Shown: positions 61,651-64,000 of the stretch, one piece after another
Layout: every line of letters begins with the position of its first letter
Position numbering within the stretch: position 1 is the first letter of the stretch
Assembly (NCBI GenBank): GCA_013398295.1
Contig: VZSF01007301.1
Coordinates: 1,928,983-1,992,982 of the forward strand
Source: Chionis minor
Lineage: Eukaryota > Chordata > Aves > Charadriiformes > Chionididae
Direction: 5' to 3'
DNA length: 64,000 bases
Program-made: the position numbers and the translations under genes
Notes under the pieces: generated by a model
Database searches by the model: none
The model's input: the letters and a program-made list of their open reading frames with translations, nothing else
Told to the model about the DNA's origin: nothing

Positions 61651-64000
61651 GTTCTGAAGCTCAAAATATATCTTACTTGAAATTTGTTAAATAGTTTAAC
61701 TGGGTTGCTTATTAATTTTACTCAGACTTGTACTACTTTGTGGTACTACTGCAGCCATTACCTTAAAAATGGTTTTCCATCCCTCGTTACACAAACTGGT
61801 TAAGCCTTTGGCATTCCATTTTGAAAATGCAGAACATAATGATTGTTAAATGATGGAATAAACATTGAAGGATTAGATAGAAATTAAAACATAGTACCTC
61901 TTTAATAATTGCATTGAGAAAGACATTTTATGAGCAAAATGGGTCTTTGCTCACTAGTTGTGGCCTTCCTATCATTGTACAATACTACTTGGGTTTAGTA
62001 GCAAAGATCATGACTGGCTTGAGAGAGCATAGTTTGTTGGTTTTGGTAAGTCTGTGTGTCATTACTCATGTACATAGGGTCACTTTCTGATTTCAGCTAC
62101 CTCAGTGTAATTCCAGAGTGACCAAATTAAATTACCTTTTCTGTCAAATTACACGTACCCATCAGTACTGCAGATCCTGTACTGTCTATTTTTTCCTTTA
62201 GCGTTTGTCTGAAAAGACTCCAGAAGTATCAGTCCAATGTGATGAAAATGTTTTCTTCATCAGAAGCTTTCTTTTATAGTGCATTACTATGCTATGACTC
62301 ATTAATATTAGAAATTAGAAATCTGCTATAACCATTTTTTTCGCTCTAACTTGTGCTGTGTCATCTAGTCCATTATATTGTCAATGTTTGAAAAGCCACA
62401 CTGTGATTTCTGAGCTGTAGAGTTAAGCTGTAGAGATGCGAGAGAAACATAACTTTAGCTGAAATGAACCCTTCTCATCTTTAAATTCATCAGTCCAAAA
62501 AATACACTCAAAAACATACACTTCTATTGTTATTTTTTTCCCCTTTGTATCCCTTGCGCTTTCTAAAAAGTTAATCGAGAGCAGAGTGGAGTTGCTTACG
62601 CTTATTAGGACCTTTTCTTCCAAAGGATTACTTTTGAATGCTAGGTGGCTTGAAACAAAGCTTTCAAAGAATATTTTTTTTTTGCCTTTGCATAGAAGTC
62701 ACTCTGCTCTATAGCTTGGAAATTGGGTATCTGCTTGACATTACAAGCTGGGGTTTATTTATTTATGTTAAAAAAAAAATTCAACTGGCCTTCTGCCAAG
62801 AGGAAGATTCCCCATCAACTGATGACCTCCTATCTCTGACGTCCCTGTTTGTTGTGATCTGCTTTCAGCATGTGCCTTTGTAAATGCTTTAGGTATGACT
62901 GCCACATTTTTGGTCAACTGGGTGTAACCACAAATATGAAAATCACCATAAATATTCCAAGTTACATGTTTACAGAAATGTTCTCTTTTCCTGGTCTTCT
63001 TCGTGCTGGAGGAGCAGAAAGAGAAGTGCTGAAAAATGATTCTTGTGTCTTTCAAGCCTGGCATTCGGCATTCACATATTTAAAACTCTGTGCCTTTAAG
63101 TATGTTTACATTTCCTGAGGAAGCTTACAGAAATCTGTTTATTTCTCTAAGGAAACCCACATGAAGAAAATTTTTTACTTTCCAATAAAAATCATGGTTC
63201 CCATTAGCATGTTTTTTGAGAAGACTAAAAATGTCGTTGGATGATGCCTTTAATGTGCAGAATGCTTATTGAGTTGTGTTGTTTTCTTCAGTGGAAATGC
63301 CTAATTTTTTCAGCATAACACATAGTAATTTTGAAAACAGTAGTTTTTGAAAACAGATACACAGACTACACTGAATTAATGGTTACTAGCGGTGTGCACT
63401 ACTGTTCACAGCACAGAAATTTCATATTCTGTAAAATGATTCAGAAATCATGTAAACTGAAATGAAATAGATGAATTTGTGTCACAGATTGAGTAGGTTG
63501 TTGGTAGTTGATTATTATTTTTTTCTTCTCTTGTTGCAGGGATGTATTTAAAACAATAGGACTGGTATCTTGCAAAAATCTTCCTTGGCTGTCAAAAAGA
63601 AAAAGTCTGTGAGACAGTAGAAAAATTCCCTGTATTAATACAGCATAAACTGTATAGTTCTGTTTTGGCAATAGTTAACTCATACTCTAACTAAGTGAGC
63701 GTTATGTACAAACTGAATCTTCTGTTTACTGATCTGCATTTGATTAGAAAGATTTATTAGTTTACACTTGTAAAAATAATTCCATATTTTAAAAGTAAGC
63801 GTGATTTTTAAAAGCTGCATCATAAGCATAGCTGCCAGAAAGCTGGTACTGCTTTTTGCAAATTTTCTATTTAAAAAAAAAAATCTGCTTTTGTTCTTCT
63901 CCCTACCTTTTAAATTTTTATTTTATAACCATTACATTGGCCCTACAATAGATTTATAATTTAATAATGTCTTTTTGGCTGTGAAAAAGGGAGGATGGTT

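Larger units (their letters stand above)
18617..64000 (+). other. GMDS: GMDS intron 4 (5' part, continues beyond window)
   Basis: More than 45 kb follows the 110-nt exon without another GMDS exon; the expected continuation (residues beginning ISFDLAEYTADV in the human protein as I recall) was looked for and not found. A very large intron here fits the known size of GMDS in vertebrates. It contains two of the three N-joined false duplications, four CR1 insertions, a G-quadruplex motif and several inverted repeats, annotated separately. Confidence 0.85.
55313..64000. other. Unique intron 4 sequence, last block
   Basis: AT-rich intron with no recognised exon, RNA gene or transposon. It contains a G8 run at 55721-55728, a nuclear-receptor/CRE-like motif pair near 60670-60686, a purine-rich stretch near 60731-60770 and a perfect hairpin at 61624-61650. 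A GC-richer piece near 59030-59150 has no recognisable identity. Confidence 0.65.

Noticed and set aside
18617..64000. Next GMDS exon (continuing after HVK)
   Set aside because: Looked for the expected coding sequence on the + strand by reading; not found, consistent with a very long intron.
1..64000. CRISPR arrays, operons, tRNA or rRNA genes, LTR retroelements
   Set aside because: No regularly spaced repeats, cloverleaf-like segments, rRNA words or paired long terminal repeats were seen; the window is vertebrate intron.

Overview
The window is a 64 kb piece of vertebrate nuclear DNA, almost certainly from a bird. Evidence: all recognisable interspersed repeats are CR1 LINE fragments whose 3' ends carry the avian/reptilian octamer tail (ATTCTATG / ATTCTGTG); no mammalian-type SINEs or L1 were seen; and three short exons with GT/AG splice sites encode a highly conserved vertebrate enzyme. 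The species cannot be named from this alone.

The only gene recognised is GMDS (GDP-mannose 4,6-dehydratase), transcribed on the + strand. Three consecutive coding exons are present: 11008-11052 (45 nt), 14021-14108 (88 nt) and 18507-18616 (110 nt). They splice in frame into 81 residues of the N-terminal NADP-binding Rossmann half. They correspond to exons 2-4 if numbered as in human GMDS. Exon 1 must lie upstream of base 1 and the exons with the catalytic residues downstream of base 64000. The layout is therefore: end of intron 1 (1-11007), intron 2 (11053-14020), intron 3 (14109-18506) and more than 45 kb of intron 4 (18617-64000). No promoter, CpG island, RNA gene or second protein-coding gene was found; the open frames in the introns have no recognisable homology.

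Three places carry a single N flanked by near-identical direct copies: 77-1772/1774-3469, 22392-24261/24263-26132 and 37364-38742/38744-40123. Each copy abuts the N exactly, and two pairs differ by one SNP or one homopolymer base. These look like unmerged overlapping contig ends (false tandem duplications), not biology. Removing one copy of each shortens the locus by about 4.95 kb.

Repeats: two CR1 3' ends on + (1-374, duplicated in part at 1774-2071; about 54555-55312), one longer CR1 on - (22761-24261 and 24632 to about 26290, really one element), and two short CR1 3' tails on - (about 40425-40515 and 42735-42832). The rest is AT-rich intron with low-complexity tracts, a strong G-quadruplex motif, several perfect inverted repeats and a few motif-dense blocks that could be intronic enhancers. 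I found no convincing undescribed biological system; the most useful results are the assembly artefacts, the GMDS exon structure, and the fold-back and regulatory candidates listed as findings.
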